From: Candidatus Helarchaeota archaeon
Lineage (GTDB): Archaea; Asgardarchaeota; Lokiarchaeia; Helarchaeales; JABXJV01
Assembly: GCA_013375355.1 (NCBI GenBank)
Contig: JABXJV010000547.1
Location: forward strand, 1 to 13,934
Length of the DNA: 13,934 nt
Reading direction: 5' to 3'
A program made the translations under genes and the position numbers. Each line of letters opens with the position of its first letter. The first letter of the stretch is position 1. Under the pieces are notes generated by a model. It did not search any database and had not been told where the DNA came from. It worked only from the letters and a program-made list of their open reading frames with translations. Positions 13,762 to 13,934 of this stretch are shown piece after piece.

Positions 13762-13934
13762 CTAAATGTTTTTTAGAAAATTTTCTATATCTTCACGAAA
13801 AGGCATGGCTGGAGCAGTCCCAATCTTGGTTACTGACAAGGCTCCTACCACATTAGCAAATCTTGCTGCCTCTATGATATCCTTGCCTTCAGCAATGGCA
13901 GCAGCTAAACCTCCATTATATGCATCTCCAGCAC
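13762..13934 (-). CDS. rbsK: Ribokinase, PfkB family (C-terminal part, runs off right edge)
   Basis: The last 57 codons of a minus-strand gene end in TAG at 13762-13764. The peptide has AGDAYNGGLAAAIAEGKD, the C-terminal PfkB signature with the catalytic Asp and the anion-hole glycines. It is followed by AARFANVVGALSVTKIGTAP and AMPFREDI, the usual end of ribokinases. It would phosphorylate ribose or deoxyribose, feeding DeoC next to it. Other PfkB sugar kinases share this end, so the substrate is set mainly by the deoC neighbourhood. Confidence 0.85.
   Translation of the reverse strand, partial: AGDAYNGGLAAAIAEGKDIIEAARFANVVGALSVTKIGTAPAMPFREDIENFLKNI

Overview
The window is strongly AT-rich and densely coded, and it reads as archaeal DNA. 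Evidence for this is a KOW segment of the archaeal Spt5 type, a geranylgeranyl-reductase-family flavoprotein, TATA-like boxes in front of transcription units, and Shine-Dalgarno motifs (GGAG, GAGGT, GGTGA) before most starts. The very regular SDS22-type leucine-rich-repeat protein and the base composition fit an Asgard (Lokiarchaeota-like) genome. That finer placement is inference from general knowledge, not proven here.

Layout, left to right. (1) 1-775, minus strand: the N-terminal part of an MFS sugar-porter-like transporter that runs off the left edge. (2) 880-5039, minus strand, read right to left: a membrane bPH2-domain protein with a C-terminal XRE helix-turn-helix, a small double-HTH XRE protein, a multi-spanning membrane protein with an Spt5-like KOW tail, and a 563-residue LRR protein. 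The gaps are short and the first gene is preceded by a TATA-like box and a perfect 12-bp-arm inverted repeat. (3) 5201-6331, plus strand: a geranylgeranyl-reductase-family FAD oxidoreductase, divergent from the PH-HTH gene. (4) 6376-8082, minus strand: a full-length paralogue of the left-edge transporter. (5) 8216-8383, plus strand: a 55-residue membrane microprotein with a strong ribosome-binding site. (6) 8442-9743, minus strand: a two-gene unit of a 2x[4Fe-4S] ferredoxin-like protein and a cysteine-motif protein of unknown function. (7) 9826-13934, minus strand, read right to left: the C-terminus of ribokinase, deoxyribose-phosphate aldolase (deoC), a large membrane-anchored glycosidase-like protein, and a SAM-dependent methyltransferase.

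How the genes may work together. Ribokinase plus DeoC is a classic pentose and deoxyribose salvage pair; the downstream glycosidase-like protein and the sugar-porter-like transporters suggest a carbohydrate-use neighbourhood. The most unusual part is the 880-5039 cluster. There, two different membrane proteins each carry a domain normally found in the transcription apparatus (XRE HTH and Spt5 KOW), next to a soluble double-HTH protein and an LRR scaffold. This could be a membrane-to-gene signalling module, but that is a hypothesis. No tRNA, rRNA, CRISPR array or insertion sequence was seen.
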